Assembly: GCA_964445985.1 (NCBI GenBank)
Contig: CAYUMU010000018.1
Location: 1 to 64,000, forward strand
Source: CAYUMU01 sp964445985
Lineage (GTDB): Bacteria; Planctomycetota; Planctomycetia; Pirellulales; S012-138
Direction: 5' to 3'
DNA: 64,000 nt
Position numbers and translations under genes: made by a program. The notes below the pieces were generated by a model, which had not been told where the DNA came from, did not search any database, and was given only the letters and a program-made list of their open reading frames with translations. Below, in pieces: positions 15,616 to 24,038 of the stretch; position 1 is the first letter of the stretch, and every line of letters starts with the position of its first letter.

Positions 15616-15908
15616 TCGACATGAATTTGTCGCCCGATTGGGTTCCAGTGTTGCAGAACGCTGGTTGGTCGGCCGAACATTGGTCCACGGTTGGTGACCC
15701 GCAGGCTACTGACCGGACGATCATGGATTGGGCCGAAGCGAATGGATATACCGTGTTCACGCACGGTTTGGCTAAGAACCCCGGCCGGGCGCCACGCGAG
15801 CGAAAACCAGCCGCGAATTTCAATTTTGGGGAACCATCCGCCGCCGCGGTGCGTCAAAATGGGGGCGATTGTCGGCAGGCATACATTTTCCGGGAGACAG
15901 AAACATGA
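15612..15908 (+). pseudogene. truncated DUF5615 (PIN-like) gene remnant
   Basis: The first ~48 residues match the start of DUF5615 PIN-like proteins (MNLSPDWVPVL..AGW.A.HWSTVGDP, then DRTIMDWA..NGYTVFTH). After FTH the usual DLDFG motif with its Asp residues is missing and the frame continues as unrelated sequence. The family is about 110-120 residues and is usually encoded beside a DUF433 antitoxin-like gene; no such gene is seen. It starts at TTG 15612 or ATG 15621 and ends overlapping the next start by 4 nt. Probably decayed. Confidence 0.65.
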
Positions 15909-16675
15909 AACAGGCGTTCGTTTTCGCATGTTGCGTCGGCTGGGGGATTTCCGCGACCCAGGCCCAGGAGGCGGTAAAGCACCAACTCCCCAAGAACCCC
16001 AAAGACGCCGTGGTCACGCTGGACTACCGGGGAGGGTTCACGCCGCCCCGGATCGGCAACGCCCCCTCGTTGAGCATTCTGGCCGATGGCAGCGTGGAAA
16101 TTCCCGCGAACTTTCAGGGACAACAGGCGTATTCCGGCAAACTGACCGCCGACGAACTTCAAGTGCTGCTGCGCTTCATCATTGATGAGAACAAGTTCTT
16201 CGAATACGACGCCCAGGCGGTGCAAAGAAAGTTGCGGGCACGGGGTCCCGGCCCCATCATCGCCGACGCGTCCACCACGACGCTCACCGTTCACGCCAAC
16301 GGGCAAAGCAAAACCGTGCAACTCCCACAAGGAGACGCCCGCATTGAGGAACTCCAGCGCATCGGGGCGATCCGAAGCCGGCTGGAAAGGTTGCGGGCGG
16401 TGATCCAACTGGGCGGCAAGGACGAGGTTGAACGGTGGCTGAAAGTGGCCAACCAACACTTGAAGCAACAGCAACCCAACGCTCCCCCGTTAACGGCCGA
16501 CCATTTCCAGTCCGGCAGCCAGCGGGCTCCGGGGAGTTACTTCATCCAATTTCAGCGCATGGTTCCGGCCGCGAACAACAACGAAGCCGACCAGGAACTC
16601 ACCATGGTGAACATCAACCAGCAACCGGGCGCCGAACCCAGGGTCTCCGTGGTGTTTCGTCCCGGAAAGCAATAA
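15905..16675 (+). CDS. hypothetical exported protein
   Basis: A 256-residue protein with a likely signal peptide (KQAFVFACCVGWGISATQAQA-like, about residues 2-21). The mature part has strands (AVVTLDYRGGFTPP, NAPSLSILADGSVEIP), a helical region, and a Gln/Asn-rich stretch (HLKQQQPNAPPL). No family was recognised. Its ATG overlaps the end of the DUF5615 remnant by 4 nt. The start at 15905 is chosen because it gives the signal peptide. Confidence 0.6.
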   Translation: MKQAFVFACCVGWGISATQAQEAVKHQLPKNPKDAVVTLDYRGGFTPPRIGNAPSLSILADGSVEIPANFQGQQAYSGKLTADELQVLLRFIIDENKFFEYDAQAVQRKLRARGPGPIIADASTTTLTVHANGQSKTVQLPQGDARIEELQRIGAIRSRLERLRAVIQLGGKDEVERWLKVANQHLKQQQPNAPPLTADHFQSGSQRAPGSYFIQFQRMVPAANNNEADQELTMVNINQQPGAEPRVSVVFRPGKQ

Positions 16676-16708
16676 GGCCCGTTTTGAACCGGCTGCCACG
16701 CCACGCAC

Positions 16709-16740
16709 GCCATGCTTACGCCCATTGGCGTAAGCATGCC
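16709..16740. repeat. GCCATGCTTACGCC inverted repeat, copy 1
   Basis: Near-perfect hairpin with arms CCATGCTTACGCC and GGCGTAAGCATG and a short loop. The same palindrome with a few changes recurs at 19363-19398. Between genes, and with no T-run. Confidence 0.8.
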
Positions 16741-16892
16741 TCGAACGCGCTCCTCGGCTTGCGGAGATGCCGTCGCGGAGGAAACGAGCTCACCGAGGGA
16801 CTATGCTATACTGCACACCCGCGACGCCTTGATGTCCCGCGGCCTGCCGCGCAGGGCAACGGGGGCAATGGCTCGAACCGGAGGACAAGCAG

Positions 16893-17447
16893 TTGGCATC
16901 CACCGCCGAACCGCTCACGGCCGAACAATTCACGGCGTTGTCGGGGGCGTTGGACCATCCCGTGGAACTCATGAAGGGGAGCCTGGTCGAGACGAGTCCC
17001 GCCATGCCCCGCCACGGCCAGATATGCTTTCGAACGGCCTACTTGCTTCAGCGTTATCTGGACGATCATCCGACGGGCGTGGTGATCACCAACGATTCCA
17101 ACATTCTCACCCAGCGCAACCCCGATACCGTGCGCGGCGCCGATGTCGCCTACTATAGCTACGATCGCGTTCCCCGAGGGCCGCTGCCCGGTGGACTGTT
17201 GCCAGTCGCTCCCGAACTGGTGTTTGAAGTCCTGTCGCCCCAGGATCGGTGGAGCGAATTGCATGTAAAAATCGCCGAGTACCTGGGGGCCGGAGTTCAG
17301 ACGGTCTGCGTGCTCGACGACGACACGCGCGCGCTGCACGCTTTCTTTGCCGATCGCCCCTTGCAAGTCTTCGCCGCTCAAGACCCGTTTGAACTGCCGG
17401 AACGCCTGCCGGGCTTGCAAGTCACGGTGGAACGGTTCTTCGAGTAA
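16893..17447 (+). CDS. Uma2-family (DUF820) putative endonuclease
   Basis: A 184-residue Uma2 protein with the expected PD-(D/E)XK-like core: an ELMKGSLVE strand, GADVAYYS with the acidic residue, PELVFEVLSPQDRW, and KIAEYLGAGVQTVCVLD. These proteins are widespread in planctomycetes and cyanobacteria, and their role is unclear. The start is TTG at 16893, supported by a GGAGGA site 7 nt upstream; the first ATG (16971) would remove part of the fold. Its last 81 bp are copied at 19213. Confidence 0.85.
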   Translation: MASTAEPLTAEQFTALSGALDHPVELMKGSLVETSPAMPRHGQICFRTAYLLQRYLDDHPTGVVITNDSNILTQRNPDTVRGADVAYYSYDRVPRGPLPGGLLPVAPELVFEVLSPQDRWSELHVKIAEYLGAGVQTVCVLDDDTRALHAFFADRPLQVFAAQDPFELPERLPGLQVTVERFFE

Positions 17448-17674
17448 CCACTTTAAGATTGCAATCAAAGCAGGTCAGAAAATTTGGCTGCATTGTCGGT
17501 AGCCGGGATACCTGCACCGTATTTACCCTACGAAAAAACTTTGCTGCGACCTCGTCGCGGTAAAGGAATAGACAGGGGATCGAAAACTGCGAAAATTGTT
17601 CGGTCTGGTTGGAAGTGTGAACTTCCGGCCGCAATGAGACTTTTGCACCCGTCTTGCCGGCAAGGCCCCCTTCT

Positions 17675-19177
17675 ATGAACATTCGCAAGCTGCATTGGAT
17701 CAAGCCACACGGGGTCGGAATTTTATTCTGTGCTCTGACGGTATTCGGACAAATCACGCAAGCGCAGGTGCCTGCTGATGTCCCGTCCCAACGATCTCCG
17801 GAGACGATCGTCGACAAATCGACCTATGCTGAGAGAGTCAACCAATGGTCTTTTGCCGGAGCCAGTGTTTCGTGGATGCAATTTACAGATAACGGAAACT
17901 TGAAGTTTGGTGAGCAACACGTTTATCAGCCGGGCAATATGCCGTCATTCCATTTGAATCGTTGGCGTGAGGGCGTGGTAGCGAAGCTTCCTGATTTAGG
18001 CATTCCATTCTGTCTGGAACTTAGTGATACACATGTGACGGACGCCTCGCTTAAAGAGTTGGCAGGCTTGAAAAATCTGCAGTCGCTATCCCTCCGACGC
18101 AGTCAGGTCACAGACGAGGGATTAAAGGAGCTGGCAGCACTAAGCAGCCTGAAGCGATTGGCCCTTCATCCAGGCGTGACAGATGCAGGTCTAAAACACC
18201 TGGCCTCACTGAAAGATTTGCAGTTCTTGGACCTTTCCTCCACGTCGGTGACGGGCACAGGACTGGCGGAGTTGAACGAACTAAAGGGTCTGCGGTCGCT
18301 ATACCTGGTTCGCGCCGACCTGACGGACGAAGGGTTGAAGGGAATTGCCGGGCTGACCAGCCTGCAGGAGTTGAATCTAAGTGGAACCGATATTACAGGT
18401 GCGGGGCTCAGTGCATTATCCGGGCTTAAGAACTTGCGCGTTCTGGCCCTTGCCAGAACGGAAGTGACCGACGTAGGAATCGAAAGTCTCGCCGAACTGA
18501 AAAGCCTGCAATCGCTGACGCTGATGGGCACCGAGGTTACGGGGGGTGGGTTCAAAGAACTGGGGAGTCTGACCAGCCTGAACTCGCTGGACCTGAACGG
18601 TACGGAGACAACCGATTCAGGCATGATTGAGCTGGGAGAAGTGACGAGTCTGACCTCGCTGCTGCTTGGCGGAACAAATGTGACCGATGCGGGCCTGAAG
18701 GGATTGGCTCGTCTGAAAAACTTGAAAAGATTAGACCTTTCCTTCACGACAATAACCGGCGCCGAATTTAAGGCGCTGGCAGGCTTGCAGGATTTAGAGA
18801 GGCTGGACCTCTCCGAAACACAGGTGGAAGATGCGGGGCTAAAAGACTTAGCTACCCTGATGAATTTACGATGGTTAAATCTCGGCGGCACCCACGTAGG
18901 CGACACAGGCTTAAAAAATGTAGCAAGCTCCGGAAGTCTCCAGATGCTGGGTCTCTTCAAAACTCAGGTGACAGATGCAGGGCTGAAGGAGTTGCCAAAA
19001 ATGAAGAGCTTGAGGCAGTTACTTCTCGGCAGCACGGCAGTTACGGGTAAAGGCTTGAAAGAGCTAACGGCTCTGAAGGATTTGGAGAATGTGGATCTCA
19101 TCGGCACTAAGGCTACGTACGCAGACCTCCAGGAATTGCGAGCTGCTCTGCCGCGCTGTCGAATCTTGCCCTATTAG
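17675..19177 (+). CDS. secreted leucine-rich-repeat protein
   Basis: A 500-residue protein. A signal peptide is likely at residues 1-35 (hydrophobic GVGILFCALTVFG core). Residues ~110-490 are built from about 16 repeats of 23-24 residues of the type G-L-K-x-L-A-x-L-x-x-L-x-x-L-x-L-x-x-T-x-V-T-D-x-, which should fold into a solenoid binding surface. Base composition is visibly AT-richer than its neighbours, and it is flanked on the left by the Uma2 gene and on the right by a copy of the 3' end of that gene. It may be an adhesion or sensing protein; the partner is unknown. Confidence 0.8.
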   Translation: MNIRKLHWIKPHGVGILFCALTVFGQITQAQVPADVPSQRSPETIVDKSTYAERVNQWSFAGASVSWMQFTDNGNLKFGEQHVYQPGNMPSFHLNRWREGVVAKLPDLGIPFCLELSDTHVTDASLKELAGLKNLQSLSLRRSQVTDEGLKELAALSSLKRLALHPGVTDAGLKHLASLKDLQFLDLSSTSVTGTGLAELNELKGLRSLYLVRADLTDEGLKGIAGLTSLQELNLSGTDITGAGLSALSGLKNLRVLALARTEVTDVGIESLAELKSLQSLTLMGTEVTGGGFKELGSLTSLNSLDLNGTETTDSGMIELGEVTSLTSLLLGGTNVTDAGLKGLARLKNLKRLDLSFTTITGAEFKALAGLQDLERLDLSETQVEDAGLKDLATLMNLRWLNLGGTHVGDTGLKNVASSGSLQMLGLFKTQVTDAGLKELPKMKSLRQLLLGSTAVTGKGLKELTALKDLENVDLIGTKATYADLQELRAALPRCRILPY

Positions 19178-19212
19178 TAACGATGGCCCTCGGCTCAAGT
19201 GGCACCAGGTGC

Positions 19213-19293
19213 GTGTTCGCCGCTCAAGACCCGTTTGAACTGCCGGAACGCATGCCTGGCTTACAAATCACGGTGGAACGCTTCTTCGAGTAG
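19213..19293 (+). pseudogene. duplicated 3' end of the Uma2 gene
   Basis: By eye, 74 of 81 bases match the last 81 bases of the Uma2 gene (17367-17447), including the stop, so it encodes VFAAQDPFELPERMPG... to FFE. It has no start or upstream part and cannot make the enzyme. The similarity continues weakly for about 25 bp past the stop. Confidence 0.85.
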
Positions 19294-19362
19294 CAGCTTC
19301 ACCATTGCAAGCGATGCGGGGTAGAAGTTTTTCCCTCGCTGGGGATAGGGATCTTTATCGGG

Positions 19363-19398
19363 GTGCCATGCTTACGCCCACGGGCGTAAGCATGGCAC
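19363..19398. repeat. GCCATGCTTACGCC inverted repeat, copy 2
   Basis: GTGCCATGCTTACGCCC pairs with GGGCGTAAGCATGGCAC around a 2-nt centre: an almost perfect 36-bp palindrome. It is the same family as 16709-16740. Confidence 0.85.
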
Positions 19399-19500
19399 AC
19401 GAGACGGCACTGGACAATCTCTCCTGCCAAGGGGTAGAACACACGCTGCGCGAGGTTTCCCGCTCGGCGTTTTCCCCCGTTTTTCCGCGATTGAAGCACC

Positions 19501-20526
19501 ATGAAGATTGGTTTGGTTGGATACCAGGGCAGTGGCAAGAGCACCCTCTTCGAGTGGCTGACCGGCATCGCGGCCGATCCGGCTCAAAGCCACACCGGCC
19601 AGGCCGCCATGGCCTTGATTCCCGACGAGCGGATCGCTCAGCTGTGCGAGGTGTACAAGCCCAAGAAGATCACCCAGGCTTCGCTGGAAATCGTCGATAC
19701 GCCCGGCTTGAGCCGCGACCATAGTGGCAACGCCGCCCGATTGGGCCTGATTCGCGAGGCGGGCTGCTTGGTGATGGTGATTCCGGCTTTTTCGGGGGCC
19801 GATGCCGCCAAGGAACTGGCCAGCTTCGCCGAAGACCTGCTGCTGGCCGACCTCGAAATTGTGACCGGCCGCGTCGAACGCCTGCAAGAATCGACCAAGA
19901 AACCGAGGCCCAACCGCGAAGCCGAGCTGGCCGACCTGGCCGCGCTCGAGGTGCTGCAAGCCAAGCTCGAAGCGGGCGAGCTGGTCTCCACGGCCGACAT
20001 GACCGAGGACCAGCGCAAGGCGACCCGCTCGTTCCGCCTGCTGACCGAAAAGCCGCGGCTGGTGTTCGTGAACGTGAAAGACGACGAAACCAACCTGGAT
20101 CAATACCGCAGCCTGGTCGCCGAAGGCCAAAGGGTGGTCGTCTCGCAGCTTGGCTTGGAAGTGGAACTCTCGAAGATGAGCCCCGAAGACCGGGTGGAAT
20201 TCGAGCAGGAGATGCAATTGCTAGGGCCGCGCAAGGATGAAGTGCTGCGGAACATCATGCTCGCCTCGGGCCAGTTCACCTTCTTTACGGCCGGCGAAAA
20301 AGAGGTCCGCACCTGGCTGATGCCCATCGGCGGCACGGCCGTCGATGCCGCCGCGGGCATCCACACCGACCTGGCCAAAGGCTTCATCCGCGCGGCCGTG
20401 ATGCGCTGCGAAGACCTGGTGCGGCTCGGCAGCGAGCGCGAAATCAAAGCGGCCAACCTCATGCGGCAAGAACATCGCGACTACGTGGTGCAGGATGGCG
20501 ATATTTTGTTGATACACCACAATTGA
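19501..20526 (+). CDS. YchF/Obg-family NTPase
   Basis: A 341-residue P-loop NTPase. Walker A is GYQGSGKST (residues 7-15), the G3 motif is DTPGLS near 62, and the fourth motif reads NVKD, not NKxD. The C-terminal part has the DUF933/TGS-like block (FFTAGEKEVRTWLM, GIHTDLAKGFIRAAV and DYVVQDGDILLIHHN), which is typical of YchF. YchF binds ATP rather than GTP, in agreement with the altered fourth motif. The Walker A of typical YchF reads GLPNVGKST, so this is a divergent paralogue. It may act in ribosome-linked translation or stress control. Confidence 0.82.
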   Translation: MKIGLVGYQGSGKSTLFEWLTGIAADPAQSHTGQAAMALIPDERIAQLCEVYKPKKITQASLEIVDTPGLSRDHSGNAARLGLIREAGCLVMVIPAFSGADAAKELASFAEDLLLADLEIVTGRVERLQESTKKPRPNREAELADLAALEVLQAKLEAGELVSTADMTEDQRKATRSFRLLTEKPRLVFVNVKDDETNLDQYRSLVAEGQRVVVSQLGLEVELSKMSPEDRVEFEQEMQLLGPRKDEVLRNIMLASGQFTFFTAGEKEVRTWLMPIGGTAVDAAAGIHTDLAKGFIRAAVMRCEDLVRLGSEREIKAANLMRQEHRDYVVQDGDILLIHHN

Positions 20527-20560
20527 AGTGCGGAGTTCGGAATTCGGAGTGCGGAGTTGA
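20527..20560. repeat. GCGGAGTT/GGAATTCGG simple repeat
   Basis: GTGCGGAGTTCGGAATTCGG followed by AGTGCGGAGTT, the same degenerate units as at 6594. It follows the YchF-like gene directly. Confidence 0.75.
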
Positions 20561-20584
20561 AGAGGGTGGAAGTTCTCTAGCGAG

Positions 20585-20605
20585 CCTGGCGGTTTATCCG
20601 CCAGG
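20585..20605. repeat. 8-bp perfect hairpin
   Basis: CCTGGCGG, loop TTTAT, CCGCCAGG. It lies between convergent genes and may serve as a terminator, though there is no T-run. Confidence 0.5.
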
Positions 20606-20626
20606 TAGGACGCGACGCCTGAGTTC

Positions 20627-21181
20627 TCAGTCCTGGTTCAAGATCAGCTCCAGGTAGCTGCGGCGTTCGCTGGTGGTTAGGCCCAGGTGTTCGGCCAGGG
20701 TTTTGAGGGCTTCCTTGGCGGCTGGCACGTTGGCTTCTTCGGCCCCGATTTCCAGTTCGATAAAGCTGCCCAGGTTGGTTACTTCGTCGAGCATCACTTC
20801 CACGTCTTGGCCCTGCCAGCTCAGGCTTGCCTGGCGGCGGTGCTTGCGAACCGTGCCGGCCTCGCGGAAGCTCAGCAGCAGCAGCATGGCCGCGAACTGC
20901 TTGGCGCTGGCCGGACAGGGGGCGAAGGGGATTTCGATTTCGCGGCGGCTCTTGGTGGTGGCGTCGAGCTTGGGGCCTTTGTAGGTGACGCAGTTGCTGT
21001 CGCCCACGCCGCGGATGCGAAAGGCCTCGTCGGTAACGGCGAAGTCGCGCGAGGGGTGGTTGAAGTACCGATCGACCTGCAGCTTGGGCTCGCCCCAGGT
21101 TGCTCCCAAATCGGCCAAGGCCTGCAGCACGGCCTGACTGTCGGCCAGGGGGAACTTTTGTTCAACTTCAATGTGGCTCAT
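20627..21181 (-). CDS. CYTH-domain protein (class IV adenylate cyclase / triphosphatase-like)
   Basis: A 184-residue protein with the CYTH signature EVEQKF (ExExK, residues 5-9) at the N-terminus, and the strands that make the triphosphate tunnel: DRYFNHPSRDF, AFRIRGVGD, YKGPKLDATTKSRREIEIPF, HRRQASLSW, VEVMLDEVTNLGSFIELE. CYTH enzymes hydrolyse or cyclise nucleotide or inorganic triphosphates; which reaction is used here is not shown. The ATG at 21181 is chosen because ExExK must lie near the start. The start codon of the divergent CPBP gene is about 145 bp away. Confidence 0.85.
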   Translation of the reverse strand: MSHIEVEQKFPLADSQAVLQALADLGATWGEPKLQVDRYFNHPSRDFAVTDEAFRIRGVGDSNCVTYKGPKLDATTKSRREIEIPFAPCPASAKQFAAMLLLLSFREAGTVRKHRRQASLSWQGQDVEVMLDEVTNLGSFIELEIGAEEANVPAAKEALKTLAEHLGLTTSERRSYLELILNQD

Positions 21182-21326
21182 GGCGGGCGGGCCTGAAGGG
21201 TGGATTCCGGTTTGGCTACATTTGCCGCGGCAGGTTAAGCTTATCGCCATGGGGCTCCGCGGGGCAAACCCCGCCTGGCCTGTCACCTTGTCGCGCTCTG
21301 CCCCAAGAAAGGACCGCCCCCGTTCC

Positions 21327-22157
21327 ATGCAACTCCTCGCCCGTGCCTGGCAATCGCTGTTCGTCGATACCTTTCGCCAGGCCGAGGCGGAAGCGCAGGC
21401 CAATGCCCACGAGCCGGCAGTCTTCGACCGCGAAACGGCGGTGGTGCTGATCGCGGCGGCGCTGGCCTTGACGTTTCAAAACTACCTGGGAGGGCGCGGG
21501 CGGCATGGGCTGCTGATCGATGGCCTCGAAGGGCTGGGGTTCACCGGAGCGGCGGAGCGGCTCGCCGTGTGGTTCACGCATCCGGCAACGGCCGAACTGG
21601 CCCGGCTTTCGTACTGGGTGGCAACCTGCCTGATTTCTTACGTGCTGATCCCCGTGGTGGCCCTGCGGCTGTTCGTGGGCCGGCCGCTGCGAGAGTATGG
21701 TCTGAGCATCTCCGGCATGGCTGGTCACCTATGGATTTACGGCGCCATGTTTGTGTTCATGGTTCCGGCGGTGGTGGCCGTGAGCTTTACCGAGAGCTTT
21801 CAGGCCAAGTATCCGTTCTATCAACTGCGGCCGGGCGAGCCGCTCTGGCCCTACTTTGGCTGCTGGGAGCTGATGTACGCCCTGCAGTTCGTGGCGCTGG
21901 AGTTCTTCTTTCGCGGCTTTTTGGTGCATGGCACGAAGCGGCGGCTCGGTTACTACTCGGTGCTGGTGATGACGATCCCCTACACCATGATCCACTTCCA
22001 AAAGCCAGCCTTGGAAACCCTGGGGGCGGTGGCCGCTGGCGTGGTGCTCGGCACGCTCAGTTTGAAGACGCGGTCGATCTGGTGGGGCGCAGGGCTGCAC
22101 ATTTCGGTGGCCTATACCATGGACCTGGCCGCGCTGCGGCAGGCAGGCTTTTGGTAG
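21327..22157 (+). CDS. CPBP/ABI-family intramembrane protease-like protein
   Basis: A 276-residue integral membrane protein with about six hydrophobic segments. It has the family motifs ALEFFFRGFLVHG (normally EExxxR; here only one Glu is present), then YTMIHF with a His, and GAGLHISVAYTMD with another. These are metal or catalytic residues in CPBP proteases. The motif is slightly degenerate, so activity is uncertain. The ATG at 21327 gives a membrane topology without the unrelated N-terminus found further upstream. Confidence 0.75.
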   Translation: MQLLARAWQSLFVDTFRQAEAEAQANAHEPAVFDRETAVVLIAAALALTFQNYLGGRGRHGLLIDGLEGLGFTGAAERLAVWFTHPATAELARLSYWVATCLISYVLIPVVALRLFVGRPLREYGLSISGMAGHLWIYGAMFVFMVPAVVAVSFTESFQAKYPFYQLRPGEPLWPYFGCWELMYALQFVALEFFFRGFLVHGTKRRLGYYSVLVMTIPYTMIHFQKPALETLGAVAAGVVLGTLSLKTRSIWWGAGLHISVAYTMDLAALRQAGFW

Positions 22158-22182
22158 ACGAGCCGGAGAGCGGATCGAAGTG

Positions 22183-22249
22183 GTTAGAGCCTATCCGAGA
22201 ACCCTGTTTCCCCCTCTCCCGCCAGGGGCGAGGGAGTCATTGGATAGGC
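22183..22249. repeat. MITE-like element, AGAGCCTATCC type, copy 1
   Basis: Perfect 11-bp terminal inverted repeats (AGAGCCTATCC and GGATAGGCTCT) enclose a CCCTCTCCCGCCAGGGGCGAGGGAG centre, in total 67 bp. Copies at 51084 (57 bp) and a half copy at 34989. It lies between convergent genes. Confidence 0.8.
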
Positions 22250-22251
22250 TC

Positions 22252-23880
22252 TTAGCCGGAAAAGCGAAATTCGCCGCTGGTCAGCAAAGCCCAAATCAGG
22301 TCGCGCACGGCGGATTCGGCAGCGGGCGAGGCTTTGAGAAACGAGGTCAACCGCCCTAGTTCCTCGGGCCGGGGCGCACGCGATAGGATGGTTTCCACGG
22401 CCAGCTTGACCATGGCTTCGGGTTCGTTCAGGGCCAGCATCCGCGCTGCCAGGTTGCCATCGCGGGGCGCGGTCGTGGCGTAGACGTCGGCGTGGTTGGT
22501 CATGAACAGGGCTTCGCTCACGCTGGCCTGATAGGTGGGTCCGGCCGCGTCGAGCGAGGGCGTGAACTTTGCCGCCTGGCTTTCCAGCGCTCGGTAGGCC
22601 TGCTCGCGAGCGGCGGGCGACAACTGGGAGGCGAACGATTCGTCGCCGGTTGCCAGCAGCAGCGACACCATGAACTGCCGCGGCGTGAGGGGGCGCACGT
22701 TCGCCAGGGCGAAATGCTCGGCGGCCGGCGGGGGTTCAGTTGAGTTCCAAACGCTGCTCCGTTGATAGGCGCTGGAAAGCACCATGCCGGCGATGAGCCG
22801 GTCGAGGTTGTAGTCGTGGGCGGCGAAGTCATCGGCGAGCCAGGCCAGCAGGCCCGGCACGGCTTCGCTGTTGCCCGAATGCAATTGATCGAGCGGTTCG
22901 ACCAGCCCTCGGCCGAGCAGGTTGGCCCAAACGTAGTTCACCGCCGCCTGGCTGAAGAAGCTCTTCTGCTCCAGGGCCAGGTGGACCAGGGCCTCGCGAG
23001 GGCTGAATTTTTCCTGGTCGCCGGCGGCCGAGGTTTTGGCCGTCCCAATGTCGGCTACTTCGCCGCTGAGGAACATGAACTGGGCAGTGTGGCTCTTGCC
23101 AGCGACATCCACGAATTGCACTTCGCCGCTGTTCTTTTCGGCCAGCTGCTTGAGCTTTTTGTCTTCGTAGGTGCGGCTGAGGAACGCCTGCATGCCGTAG
23201 TAGTGGTGCTGTTTCCAGTCGGGCACCAAGGGGTGGTCATGGCACTTGGCGCAGCCTACATTCACGCCAAAGAACACCTTGGCCGTGTCGTTGGTCAGCT
23301 CGTCCAGGTTGCGGATTCGCTTGCGAAGGAAGCCGGCCGCGCGGCGATCGCGGTCGCTTTCCCAAGGGCCGAGCAGGATGCGGCGAAAGGTATCGTCCCA
23401 GCCGACATGGTCGCGGCGGGATTGCCGCATGAACTCCAGAAACTCGCCCTCCCCTGCGTACCGATCTTGCACGATGCCATCGAGCACCGCCCCCCAGTGC
23501 AGCGGAAACTCGGGCGCCGCCAGCCAGCGCTCCACCAGCCTGGGGCGCTTGTCGGCGGCGGTATCGGCCACGAACGCCTTCCACTCGGCATGCGTCGGCG
23601 CGCGGCCGAGCAGGTCGAGCGCCAAGCGGCGAATGAATTCGGAATCGCTGCCGAGTGGGGCAGGCTGAAGCTGGCGCCGCTGCCAATGGGCTTGCAGCCG
23701 CGAATCGATTTCGGCGGCGATGGTTGTGCTGCCAGCGGGTAGGGGCGAGGGGGTTTGGGCGACAAGAAGAGTTGCAGGCAGGGACCAACACAGTACCAGA
23801 GCCCAACCGGCCGCGCTATTAGCCAGGCGGTGGGCGTTGTTGTTGGACCGTGGTTGTGGGAAGACGATAGAGCGAGCCAT
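22252..23880 (-). CDS. DUF1549/DUF1553 protein with a CxxCH motif
   Basis: A 542-residue protein typical of planctomycetes. There is a signal-like hydrophobic segment (GWALVLCWSLPATLLVA). The first half has DUF1549 features (FIRRLALDLLGRAPTHAEWKAF, then CAKCHDHPLVPDW, a CxxCH haem-like motif), and the second half has DUF1553 (NYVWANLLGRGLVEPLDQLH, FALANVRPLTPRQFMVSLLLATG). These proteins are probably exported and may be linked to carbohydrate breakdown or redox in the envelope. No DUF1501 partner is adjacent. The gene follows the T2SS genes on the same strand. Confidence 0.88.
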   Translation of the reverse strand: MARSIVFPQPRSNNNAHRLANSAAGWALVLCWSLPATLLVAQTPSPLPAGSTTIAAEIDSRLQAHWQRRQLQPAPLGSDSEFIRRLALDLLGRAPTHAEWKAFVADTAADKRPRLVERWLAAPEFPLHWGAVLDGIVQDRYAGEGEFLEFMRQSRRDHVGWDDTFRRILLGPWESDRDRRAAGFLRKRIRNLDELTNDTAKVFFGVNVGCAKCHDHPLVPDWKQHHYYGMQAFLSRTYEDKKLKQLAEKNSGEVQFVDVAGKSHTAQFMFLSGEVADIGTAKTSAAGDQEKFSPREALVHLALEQKSFFSQAAVNYVWANLLGRGLVEPLDQLHSGNSEAVPGLLAWLADDFAAHDYNLDRLIAGMVLSSAYQRSSVWNSTEPPPAAEHFALANVRPLTPRQFMVSLLLATGDESFASQLSPAAREQAYRALESQAAKFTPSLDAAGPTYQASVSEALFMTNHADVYATTAPRDGNLAARMLALNEPEAMVKLAVETILSRAPRPEELGRLTSFLKASPAAESAVRDLIWALLTSGEFRFSG

Positions 23881-24005
23881 TGGTGCGCCGGGCTCAGCTA
23901 AGGGGGGTGGTCAGGGAGGGATCGTACGTGGAGTTGAGTTTAAGGGACGGTGCGGCGCGAAGTCAAAAATTTGCGAGCGGGTGTTCGTGCGGAGCGCCGG
24001 CGGGA

Positions 24006-24026
24006 CCGGGGAGGTGAACTCCCCGG
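24006..24026. repeat. 8-bp perfect hairpin downstream of the PilO/P-like gene
   Basis: CCGGGGAG, loop GTGAA, CTCCCCGG, about 13 bp after the stop of the minus-strand gene at 24039. A T-run is missing, so it is a stem-loop of unknown use (terminator or repeat). Confidence 0.45.
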
Positions 24027-24038
24027 CTCGCTGGTGGG

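Larger units (their letters stand above)
19178..19500. other. intergenic region with Uma2 fragment and hairpin
   Basis: About 320 bp between the LRR gene and the YchF-like gene. It contains the Uma2 3' fragment (19213-19293) and a palindromic repeat (19363-19398). No further gene was recognised. Confidence 0.6.
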
